Of a DNA stretch of 56,695 nucleotides, positions 33,435-41,111 are shown piece after piece. The DNA is from CAZDUS01 sp964508705 (GTDB taxonomy: Bacteria > Verrucomicrobiota > Kiritimatiellia > CAIKKV01 > CAITUY01). Positions within the stretch are counted from its first letter, which is position 1. Every line of letters starts with the position of its first letter. The notes beneath the pieces were generated by a model. The model ran no database searches. It was not told the DNA's origin and worked only from the letters and a program-made list of their open reading frames with translations. The stretch covers positions 1-56,695 of the forward strand of contig CAZDUS010000011.1 in NCBI GenBank assembly GCA_964508705.1, read 5' to 3'. The translations under genes were made by a program, and so were the position numbers.

Positions 33435-35804
33435 ATGAAAGCGGACTTGCATGTACACAGCAAGTATTCGGATCGACCGACGGAGTGGTTCCTGAGACGG
33501 ATCGGGGCGCCGGAATGTTTCACGGAACCTGACGCCTTGTACCGGACTTGCCGGGAGAAGGGCATGGATGTCGTGACGATCACGGATCACAATAGTATCC
33601 GCGGCGCTTTAGAAATTGCACACCTGCCGAACACCTTCATTTCCTCTGAATTGACGACCTATTTTCCGGAAGATGACTGCAAGATCCACTGCCTGGTATA
33701 TGACATTACCGAGGTGCAGTTCAATGAACTACAGGAGGCCCGAAAGAACATTTACGAGCTGCGGCGCTATCTGGCGGATAACCACATCCTGCATTCGGTA
33801 GCGCACCCGCTGTTCCGGGTTAACGATCAGCTTGAGGTGGCACATGTCGAGAAACTGTTGGTGTTGTTCGACCGGTTTGAAGTGCTGAACGGGTCGCGAC
33901 ATCCGAGGGCAGGGGATTTGACCCGGCTGGTGTTCTCGACGCTCACAGGTGAATTGATTGGCGAGATGGCAGAGCGGCACGGCTTGACGCCGTACGGTGA
34001 GACCCCATGGGTTAAGCGGTTTACCGGGGGCAGTGATGATCACAGTGGAGTGCACGTTGCCGGCGCTTTCACGCTGACGCCGCAGGGGCGATCTGTGGCT
34101 GACTATCTGGAGCATGTGCGGGCTGGGTGGCATGAGGCTGGCGGGGTGCACGGAAGCAGCGTAAAGCTGGCGCATAGTTTGTATCACATTGCGTACAGTT
34201 ATTACCGTAGCCGGATGTTGAAGCAGGGGGGTGGTTTTTCGGTTTTGGGCGAAGTGGTTAAGCGATTTCTGGATGGCTACGAAGTGGCGGGGAGCAAGGG
34301 TGGGCCAATCAGGACATGGGTTGGGCGGGTGGCGCGCCGCCGCAAGCTGCGGCGGTTGAGCCCAACGGAACGAATGATCGTGGATGCCTTTTGCGAAATG
34401 AGGCAGGAGCGTGACCCCGAGGACGGAATGAGGGCTGACGGGGCGAGTCGAGAGGCGCGGTGCTTTCAGACGGCAGCCAAGGTTAGCCATGAGTTGAGTC
34501 GCCAGTTTCTCGACAAGTTCTTGCACCAGCTTGGCGAGGGGCGTTTGGTTGATGGGCTCCAGACGGCCGCGGCGATGGGTAGTGTGATGCTTGGGGTGGC
34601 GCCCTATTTGACGTCGTTCGGGGTGCAACACAAGGATGAAGCGTTCCTGCAGGCGGTAGCGGGGCGATTCCCGGCAGCGGAGGGGTTGCAGCGCTGCGGC
34701 GCGGGACGGGTGTGGATTACTGATACGTTTGAAGATGTCAACGGCGCGGCGCATACCATAAGGGCATTTGCCGAGAAGGCGCGGGCCCGTTCGATTCCGT
34801 TGACGGTGATGACCTGCCTTGAAACTCCACCCACGATCAATGCGGACGTAATGAATTTTAAACCGCTTGGGACGTTTTCGTTGCCGGAGTACGAGACGCA
34901 AAAGCTGGCTTTCCCGCCGTTCCTGAATGTGATCGAGGCCATTGAACGGGGGAACTTCCGAGAGGTGATCATTTCCACTCCCGGGCCGATGGGGTTGTGT
35001 GGTTTGGCCGCCGCCAAGCTACTTGGGTTGAGCGCTGTGGGGGTTTACCACACGGATTTTCCACAATACATTCGCGATCTGACCCAGGACGAGGTCATGG
35101 AGCAGATGACTTGGAAGTATATGCTGTGGTTTTACGGCCAGATGGGGACGGTTTATGTGCCGAGTGATTATTATGCCAAGCAGTTGACTGAAAAGGGAAT
35201 TGCGGCATCGGTGATCCGGGTCCTTCCGCGAGGAGTGGATCGGGAACGGTTTTCTCCCCGCAAACGGTCAAAAGATTTCTGGGTGCAACATGGCATGAAC
35301 GGAAACTTCAAATTGCTTTATGTGGGTCGTGTCTCCAAGGAGAAGAATTTGGGAGTGCTGATGGAGGCGTTCTGGTTTGTTCGGTCCACAACTCCGAATG
35401 TGGATTTGGTGATTGTCGGGGATGGTCCGGAGCTCCAGGCGTTGAAGGCGGCGACGGTGGATCCGAATGTCAAGTTTCTCGGAGCGTTACGGGGAGAGGC
35501 GTTGTCGCATGCGTATGCCAGTTCCGATTTGTTTGTGTTCCCCAGCGTCAGCGACACGTTTGGAAATGTTGTTCTCGAAGCGCATGCCTCCGGGTTGCCG
35601 GCGATTGTCTCGAACCGTGGCGGTCCGGCAGAGCTCGTGCGGCGGTACGGATCTGGCGTAGCGGTGGATGTCCGGACTCCGGCGCCGTTTTGTTCCGCCA
35701 TCAGGGAATTGATTTGGGATAAAGAGCGGCGGCAGGCCCTGTCGCAATGCGCGTTGGCGGCGGCGGAGGCGCATGACTGGGATCAGATTATCGAGGAATT
35801 ATGA
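33435..35804 (+). CDS. PHP-domain / GT4 glycosyltransferase fusion
   Basis: 789 residues from ATG 33435. Residues about 1-240 are a PHP metal-dependent phosphoesterase domain with metal ligands in ADLHVHSKYSD, TITDHNS, VAHPLF and GGSDDHSGVH. The middle (about 240-400) is helical and unassigned. Residues about 405-785 are a GT4 glycosyltransferase with YHTDFPQYIRDLTQDEVME, KLLYVGRVSKEKNLGVLMEA and SDTFGNVVLEAHASGLPAI (the E-x7-E-type donor site). The GT half resembles lipid glycosyltransferases such as those making glycosyl- or sulfoquinovosyl-diacylglycerol. It is first in a Pho-controlled operon with an OlsF-like enzyme and an MGDG-synthase-like enzyme, so glycolipid synthesis is likely. The PHP role is unknown. 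Confidence 0.8.
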   Translation: MKADLHVHSKYSDRPTEWFLRRIGAPECFTEPDALYRTCREKGMDVVTITDHNSIRGALEIAHLPNTFISSELTTYFPEDDCKIHCLVYDITEVQFNELQEARKNIYELRRYLADNHILHSVAHPLFRVNDQLEVAHVEKLLVLFDRFEVLNGSRHPRAGDLTRLVFSTLTGELIGEMAERHGLTPYGETPWVKRFTGGSDDHSGVHVAGAFTLTPQGRSVADYLEHVRAGWHEAGGVHGSSVKLAHSLYHIAYSYYRSRMLKQGGGFSVLGEVVKRFLDGYEVAGSKGGPIRTWVGRVARRRKLRRLSPTERMIVDAFCEMRQERDPEDGMRADGASREARCFQTAAKVSHELSRQFLDKFLHQLGEGRLVDGLQTAAAMGSVMLGVAPYLTSFGVQHKDEAFLQAVAGRFPAAEGLQRCGAGRVWITDTFEDVNGAAHTIRAFAEKARARSIPLTVMTCLETPPTINADVMNFKPLGTFSLPEYETQKLAFPPFLNVIEAIERGNFREVIISTPGPMGLCGLAAAKLLGLSAVGVYHTDFPQYIRDLTQDEVMEQMTWKYMLWFYGQMGTVYVPSDYYAKQLTEKGIAASVIRVLPRGVDRERFSPRKRSKDFWVQHGMNGNFKLLYVGRVSKEKNLGVLMEAFWFVRSTTPNVDLVIVGDGPELQALKAATVDPNVKFLGALRGEALSHAYASSDLFVFPSVSDTFGNVVLEAHASGLPAIVSNRGGPAELVRRYGSGVAVDVRTPAPFCSAIRELIWDKERRQALSQCALAAAEAHDWDQIIEEL

Positions 35805-35883
35805 TGGTGCGACGGGGGGCAGGCGTCGTCCGGCGACAAGGGTTTTACGCGGATTTAACATGCAAGTGGCATAAGAGGAAACG

Positions 35884-37803
35884 ATGACAACAGCAACATA
35901 CCCGCTATGGCACGCGATAAGCGACAAGGAGTGCGAGTCCCGAAGCAGTTCGTTTCATGAACGACTGGTGGTGAAGGCCCATGCCTTCTATTTGCGAAAG
36001 GTGAACAAGATACGTGGAGCCATGCAGGGTGCCTGCGATGGAGTTTCACTGGCGGAGCGTGGATTGGCGGCCATGGGGGTTTCATGGACGCTTAACTGTA
36101 GCGGCTTGGACTTGCCGCCGGAAGGTCCGGTGGTCGTGGTTTCCAATCATCCGTATGGAGGGATAGAGGGGCTTATCCTACTGAGTCTGGTATGTCGCAC
36201 AAGGAGCGACGTTCGGATTTTGGCGACGGACATGCTCGGGGTGGTGCCGGAGTTGCGCCCGTTCTTGATTCTTGTGGATACGGCCGGGGATGACAGGGCG
36301 AAGGTCCGGAATGGTGCGGCCATGCGTCAGTGTATGAACTGGCTTAAGCAGGGCGGAGTCCTTGGGGTATTTCCAGCGGGCGAGGTGGCGCACTTTGATC
36401 CTTCCAAAGGAGGCATCAGGGAGAGCCGGTGGAATACGGCTGTGGCGCGGCTTGTCCGGCGAACGGGCGCCATGGTGGCACCCGTGTATTTTGGAGGGAG
36501 CAACGGATTGCTTTTTCAGGCGGCGGGTTTGTTGAATCCGCTATCGCGAACGGCGCTACTGGCGCGCGAACTTTTCAACAAGCGACGCCGGACGATTCGG
36601 GTGGCTGTGGCCAAGCCTGTGCCGTTCAAGTGGCTGCGAGAGATCGAAGGCGACAGGGCATTGACCGATCATTTACGGACGCGAGTTTCCTTATTGGCGT
36701 TTGGGGTTGAAGAAGCGAATTCTGTGCGGGGGAGGTCGGGAAAGGTCATGAAGCCTTTGGCGGCGGTTACTGACCGGATCCGGCAGGCAGATGAAGTGTC
36801 GTCGTTGTCGTCTGAGCACAAGATACTGATGTCGGGAGAGTATGCTGTGTATGTGGCCAGTGCGGGTCAGATTCCGGCCGTGGTGAGGGAAATTGGGCGA
36901 CTTCGCGAGATTGCGTTTCGGGGGGTTGGCGAGGGGACGGGCAAGGCTTTGGATTTGGATGCGTTTGATGAGTACTACCAGCATCTGTTCCTTTGGAATC
37001 ATCGCCAGTGCGAAGTGGTGGGCGCCTACCGGTTGGGTCTTGTTGATACGATCATGAACACGCGGGGGATGAAAGGGCTTTACACTCATTCCCAGTTTAA
37101 TTTCCAGCGGCGCCTGTTTGACCGGTTGTGCCCGGCGATGGAGTTAGGGAGATCATTTGTAAGGCCTGAGTACCAGCGCGGCCATCTACCTCTGATGCTG
37201 TTATGGCGAGGCATAGGAAGGTATGTGGCCACCCAGTTGCACTACAGGTACCTGCTGGGGACGGTGAGTATGAGTCGCTCGTATTCCGATGCCGCGAGGG
37301 GATTGGTCGCCTGGTACTTCGGGCGTGAAGGGGCGCAGCAGGTTCATGCCAGCGATGTGCGTCCGAGATTTCCGTTTCGTTGGCAATGCGGCACAGTTCC
37401 ATTCACGGGTCGTGGAGGGGTTTTCAGCCTGGAGGATCTCGACCGATTGATTTCGGATGTGGAGCCAGACGGGAAGGGATTGCCGGTCCTGTTTCGGCAC
37501 TATTTACGTTTTGGGGGACAGGTATTGGCGTGCAATGTGGATCCTGATTTCTCGATGACGCTGGATGTGTTGATGGTGGTGGATTTATGCCGAACTGATC
37601 CCAGGCGGCTGGAAGCGTTCATGGGGCCGGCGACCCGCGATTATCTCGATTTTCACAAGGTGTGGAATTCAGGAAAGCCGTCATTTCAGGAGAGACAAGA
37701 TGAATACGAATCTGGGGAATGTGTTGTTCGTCAGTACGAACGGCCCGGCGCGTGGCCTCATGGCGGCGGCCTGGCTCAATTATCGTTACGGCACGCGTTA
37801 TAA
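35884..37803 (+). CDS. olsF: Bifunctional ornithine-lipid synthase (OlsF-like)
   Basis: A 639-residue two-domain acyltransferase. The N-terminal half is PlsC/OlsA-like: VVSNHPYGGIEGLIL (His89) and GVFPAGEVAHFD. The C-terminal half, from about residue 320, is a GNAT-type OlsB-like domain: EVVGAYRLGLVDTIM, THSQFNFQRRLFDRL, ELGRSFVRPEYQRGHLPLM and LLGTVSMSRSYSDAARGLV. This domain order is that of OlsF, which N-acylates ornithine with the C-terminal domain and adds the second acyl chain with the N-terminal one, giving a phosphorus-free membrane lipid. It is in the Pho-controlled operon, 79 bases after the PHP-GT gene. Its last 104 bases overlap the next gene in another frame. Confidence 0.8.
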   Translation: MTTATYPLWHAISDKECESRSSSFHERLVVKAHAFYLRKVNKIRGAMQGACDGVSLAERGLAAMGVSWTLNCSGLDLPPEGPVVVVSNHPYGGIEGLILLSLVCRTRSDVRILATDMLGVVPELRPFLILVDTAGDDRAKVRNGAAMRQCMNWLKQGGVLGVFPAGEVAHFDPSKGGIRESRWNTAVARLVRRTGAMVAPVYFGGSNGLLFQAAGLLNPLSRTALLARELFNKRRRTIRVAVAKPVPFKWLREIEGDRALTDHLRTRVSLLAFGVEEANSVRGRSGKVMKPLAAVTDRIRQADEVSSLSSEHKILMSGEYAVYVASAGQIPAVVREIGRLREIAFRGVGEGTGKALDLDAFDEYYQHLFLWNHRQCEVVGAYRLGLVDTIMNTRGMKGLYTHSQFNFQRRLFDRLCPAMELGRSFVRPEYQRGHLPLMLLWRGIGRYVATQLHYRYLLGTVSMSRSYSDAARGLVAWYFGREGAQQVHASDVRPRFPFRWQCGTVPFTGRGGVFSLEDLDRLISDVEPDGKGLPVLFRHYLRFGGQVLACNVDPDFSMTLDVLMVVDLCRTDPRRLEAFMGPATRDYLDFHKVWNSGKPSFQERQDEYESGECVVRQYERPGAWPHGGGLAQLSLRHAL

Positions 37804-38158
37804 GGCGGACGCCACGGGATTCAGGAACCAGCCGATGAGTGACGAGATTGCCGTTGCGATGAAGGAAATCGGTGTGGACATTGGAGGTTGGCGGGCGCCG
37901 ACGGTGATGGAATTGATCAAGGCGAACCGGCAGTATGATCATATTATCACTCTGTTCAATCCTCTGGAGCCGTTGCCCTTTCCGGTTTATCCAGGAAATG
38001 CATGTCGTGTTCATTGGCGGGTTCACGACCCTGACCGCATGATGCGCGATGGGTTTACGCAGGCAGAAATGATCAGGCATATTCGCCACCGGATATGCGA
38101 TCTTATTGATGGATGGGTGTTTAATGCCGAACCGGTCAGGATACGGGAGCCGGCATGA
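37700..38158 (+). CDS. LMW-phosphatase-fold protein lacking the catalytic Cys
   Basis: A 152-residue protein with the fold of low-molecular-weight tyrosine phosphatase/ArsC. It begins NVLFVSTNGPARGLMAAAWL, where the family has V-L-F-V-C-x5-R. Here position 12 is Ser, while Arg18 at the end of the loop is kept, and HDP at 109-111 matches the general-acid loop. As a cysteine phosphatase it should therefore be inactive, and it may bind a phosphoester or have another role. AGGAG precedes its ATG, which lies 104 bases inside olsF. Its stop overlaps the next start (ATGA), so it is firmly part of the operon. Confidence 0.7.
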   Translation: MNTNLGNVLFVSTNGPARGLMAAAWLNYRYGTRYKADATGFRNQPMSDEIAVAMKEIGVDIGGWRAPTVMELIKANRQYDHIITLFNPLEPLPFPVYPGNACRVHWRVHDPDRMMRDGFTQAEMIRHIRHRICDLIDGWVFNAEPVRIREPA

Positions 38159-38649
38159 GCAGGGGGTTGCGCAACATGATTCGTCTCTTGACAGGGATCA
38201 TGGTTTTAAGCGCGGTGTTTGCAAATGTGGAGATTCAAGTCGAGGGAGCGGATGGATGGGCGGCGCGGTTGCCGACGTGGCGGATTGAAAGCGGTCACAT
38301 ATTGACTGTTTTGTGGGCTGGGCGGGAAATAACAGGATACCATGTGTGGACGTTCTTGTTCATGCTGCTCGTCTTTCACTTTGTATTCCTTATGGTTGGC
38401 CGTTTTAGTGTGAGGCTTGAGGCGCGGATACTGGGATCGCTGCTGTTGTTCTGGGTGATTGAGGATACGTTCTGGTTTGTGTTCAATCCGGCCTATGGTT
38501 TATCCAGGTTGAGGCCGGAGTTTGTTCCGTGGCACCCCTGCTGGATTCTTGGGGTTCCTGTGGATTATCTGGTATTCGGGGCGATGGGCCTTGGCTTGGT
38601 GACGTGGTCTTATTGGTCACGGACGAATAAGCGAGAGGGGGCGGCATGA
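38155..38649 (+). CDS. Small integral membrane protein of the lipid-remodelling operon
   Basis: 164 residues, not matched to a family I can name. Four hydrophobic segments lie at about 8-25, 62-82, 92-112 and 130-155. Between them are aromatic-rich stretches (WVIEDTFWFVFNP, EFVPWHPCWILGVP). Both ends overlap neighbours by four bases (ATGA), so it is translated with the phosphatase-like and MGDG-synthase-like proteins. It may anchor or assist the glycosyltransferase at the membrane (inference). Confidence 0.7.
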   Translation: MSRGLRNMIRLLTGIMVLSAVFANVEIQVEGADGWAARLPTWRIESGHILTVLWAGREITGYHVWTFLFMLLVFHFVFLMVGRFSVRLEARILGSLLLFWVIEDTFWFVFNPAYGLSRLRPEFVPWHPCWILGVPVDYLVFGAMGLGLVTWSYWSRTNKREGAA

Positions 38650-39791
38650 AGATCATGATTTTGCACGCGTCCGCAGGCGCTGGTCATCGTCGGGCGGCGG
38701 AGGCGCTGGCGACGGCATTTACGGACATCGGGGACGTGCCGGTAGTGCGCGACATCCTGGATTTTACTCCGGCTGTATTTCGCAGGACCTATGCGTCCGG
38801 CTACTTGAACATGGTGAAGGCGGCACCGGAGCTATGGGGTTACATGTACAACCTTACGGACAGGAATTGTCGACGGCCATGGGAGCGGAGACTTCGTTTG
38901 ACCTTTAACCGGCTGAACACCTTGGCGTTTTTCAGATTCTACCAAAAGACATCGCCTGATGCCGTGGTATGTACGCATTTCATGCCTCTTGAACTGCTTG
39001 GCGGGAAAATCCGAGAGGGGGTTGGGGTTGCACCTTTATTTGGAGTGGTGACGGATTTTGCGGCGCATTCGTTATGGGTGGCTGAAGGCGTGGAAGCGTA
39101 TGCGGTGGCGACGAACGAGGCTGGGCGCCAGCTTATCCGTCGCGGCGTGCCTGCCACTGATGTTTATGTCACCGGCATTCCTGTCGCTCCCGAGTTTTCA
39201 ACGGCTAACGGGGGCAGAGTGGCGCGGTTGAGGCTGGGAATGGAGATGGAGAAGCCCATTATTCTGATCCTGTGTGGAGGATTCGGCGTTGGGCCGGCCG
39301 AGGATATCCTGAATGCCTTCCGAAGATGCCCGCTGGACGCCCAGCTTGTATTTGTGGCGGGCAACAACCGATCTCTTGAACGGTCGCTCCGGCGTTTGGC
39401 AGCGAAATGCGCGATGCCCTGCTATGTTTTTGGTTTTGTATTCCGACTGCATGAGTTGGTCGGCGTCGCCGACGTGGTTGTCAGCAAACCGGGCGGATTG
39501 ACGGCATCCGAGGTGATGGCGGCGGGGTGTCCACTGGTGGTTACTGATCCCATTCCGGGACAGGAACAACGGAACGGCGAATGGTTGTTGGAAAAAGGGG
39601 CGGCGATTCGGCTGGTTGAACCCGGCGATGCGCCTGAGAAGGTTGCCGGGTTGTTGGCGGATCCGGCACAGATGGCTGCACTTCGGGAGGCGGCGGTTCG
39701 GGAGGCACGTCCAAATGCGGCTGCGGTCATTGTCAACATGGTGAGGGAGAGGGTATTGCTGGGCGGCGAAACGCGGACGAGGAAGAGTTGA
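38646..39791 (+). CDS. MGDG-synthase-type glycosyltransferase
   Basis: A 381-residue GT28-family enzyme resembling plant monogalactosyldiacylglycerol synthase and bacterial diacylglycerol glucosyltransferases. The N-terminal MGDG-synthase domain starts with ILHASAGAGHRRAAEALA and includes VCTHFMPLELLGG and FGVVTDFAAHSLWVAEGVEA. The C-terminal nucleotide-sugar domain has ILCGGFGVGPAEDI, VSKPGGLTASEVMAAGCPLV and DPIPGQEQRN. It should move hexose from a UDP-sugar to diacylglycerol at the inner leaflet. Last gene of the Pho-controlled operon. Intergenic 39792-39968 shows nothing further that I can name. Confidence 0.82.
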   Translation: MKIMILHASAGAGHRRAAEALATAFTDIGDVPVVRDILDFTPAVFRRTYASGYLNMVKAAPELWGYMYNLTDRNCRRPWERRLRLTFNRLNTLAFFRFYQKTSPDAVVCTHFMPLELLGGKIREGVGVAPLFGVVTDFAAHSLWVAEGVEAYAVATNEAGRQLIRRGVPATDVYVTGIPVAPEFSTANGGRVARLRLGMEMEKPIILILCGGFGVGPAEDILNAFRRCPLDAQLVFVAGNNRSLERSLRRLAAKCAMPCYVFGFVFRLHELVGVADVVVSKPGGLTASEVMAAGCPLVVTDPIPGQEQRNGEWLLEKGAAIRLVEPGDAPEKVAGLLADPAQMAALREAAVREARPNAAAVIVNMVRERVLLGGETRTRKS

Positions 39792-39968
39792 TGACAGGCT
39801 TCTGGCGAACCAGAGGGCGCAGGGTTAAATTCGGCGGTGATGACGATGTGGTTCGATGAGAAACTGTTTAGGCTTTCAATGGGGGGAGTGGAAATGCATA
39901 TTTCGGATGAACGCCGTTTGAATGGCAAATGATTCGCGATGGCTGGACATGACAACGGGAGGAGCAAC

Positions 39969-41111
39969 ATGGGCAGGAAATGCAAGACACGATGCATTGG
40001 TATTCTGACGTCCGGAGGGGATTGTCCCGGACTGAATGCCGCCATTCGCGGAGTTGCCAAGGCGGCCCTGCATCACGGGATCCGGGTTGTCGGGATTCTA
40101 GACGGATTCCGTGGGCTGGTGGAAAACAGGACAACGCCCATCGAGGATGTTCATGTCAGCGGGATTTTGACGCTGGGCGGGACGTTTCTGGGGTCCAGTC
40201 GCGACAAGCCCCACAAGATGAGGATGGGGAACAAGGTCTTGGATATGACTGCCGTGGCGGCTGCCAATGCCCGGCGGTTGCAGTTGGATTGCCTGGTCTG
40301 TCTCGGGGGCGGTGGCACGCAGAAAAATGCTCTGCATATGCACAAGGAAGGCGGGATCAATGTGATGACCCTGCCTAAGACGATTGACAACGATGTGGCG
40401 CTGACCGATACCACTTTTGGATACGACACAGCCATGGGGATTGCCACGGAAGCGATTGATCGCCTGCACACGACGGCGACCAGTCATCACCGTGTGATTG
40501 TATGTGAATTGATGGGGCATTCGGTCGGTTGGCTGGCACTTGGGGCAGGGATTGCGGGCGGGGCTGACGTCATCCTGATTCCTGAGATTCCGTATGATCT
40601 TGAAACGGTGGCCGCCCATTTGCGGGACCGGCGCCGACATGGAAAGCGATTTTCAATTGTGGCCATTGCCGAGGGTGCCATTTCCGTGGAGGAGGCCAGG
40701 CGCAAGGCCAAAAACCCGAAGGGTGGCAAGGACAAGAAGGATCGCATCATGCCGATTGACAGCAATGGGATCCATCTGGTTCAGGAGCCAATGTCCAGTC
40801 GCGTGGCCCGTCAGATCCAGCAGTTGACGGGGTTGGAGGCACGGGTGACGCAACTGGGTCATGTACAGCGGGGCGGGTCACCCTCGGCGGCTGATCGGTT
40901 GTTGTGCACGCGGTTGGGCACCAAGGCCGGGGAACTGCTTTTAAAGGGTGTCTACAATGTCATGGTGGCGGTTCGCGGCGATGACTGTGTTCCTGTGCTC
41001 CTGAACAAGGTGGCCGGCAAGGTTAAGTATGTGCCGATTGATCATCCGTGGATTACCTCTGCGCGTCTGGTCGGGAGTTGCATGGGGGACAAGGAGGGTG
41101 CGGTGCGATGA
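39969..41111 (+). CDS. 6-phosphofructokinase family enzyme, phosphate donor uncertain
   Basis: 380 residues from ATG 39969, behind GGGAGGAG; an upstream ATG at 39939 has no such site. Start GILTSGGDCPGLNAAIRG is typical PfkA. LPKTIDNDVALTD keeps the catalytic Asp and has Lys at the position of E. coli Gly124, as in PPi-dependent enzymes. The nucleotide loop reads LGGGGTQKNA, with Gly in place of the usual Asp103 and Gly at 104, a feature of ATP-dependent enzymes. The donor therefore cannot be read from sequence. A basic insert (RRKAKNPKGGKDKKDR) lies in the second half. The stop overlaps the ppk start (ATGA). Confidence 0.88.
   Translation: MGRKCKTRCIGILTSGGDCPGLNAAIRGVAKAALHHGIRVVGILDGFRGLVENRTTPIEDVHVSGILTLGGTFLGSSRDKPHKMRMGNKVLDMTAVAAANARRLQLDCLVCLGGGGTQKNALHMHKEGGINVMTLPKTIDNDVALTDTTFGYDTAMGIATEAIDRLHTTATSHHRVIVCELMGHSVGWLALGAGIAGGADVILIPEIPYDLETVAAHLRDRRRHGKRFSIVAIAEGAISVEEARRKAKNPKGGKDKKDRIMPIDSNGIHLVQEPMSSRVARQIQQLTGLEARVTQLGHVQRGGSPSAADRLLCTRLGTKAGELLLKGVYNVMVAVRGDDCVPVLLNKVAGKVKYVPIDHPWITSARLVGSCMGDKEGAVR

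Noticed and set aside
33729..34901. 390-codon frame on the - strand within the PHP-GT gene
   Set aside because: It is a shadow of a well supported gene, with His/Arg/Pro-rich low-complexity sequence and no motifs.
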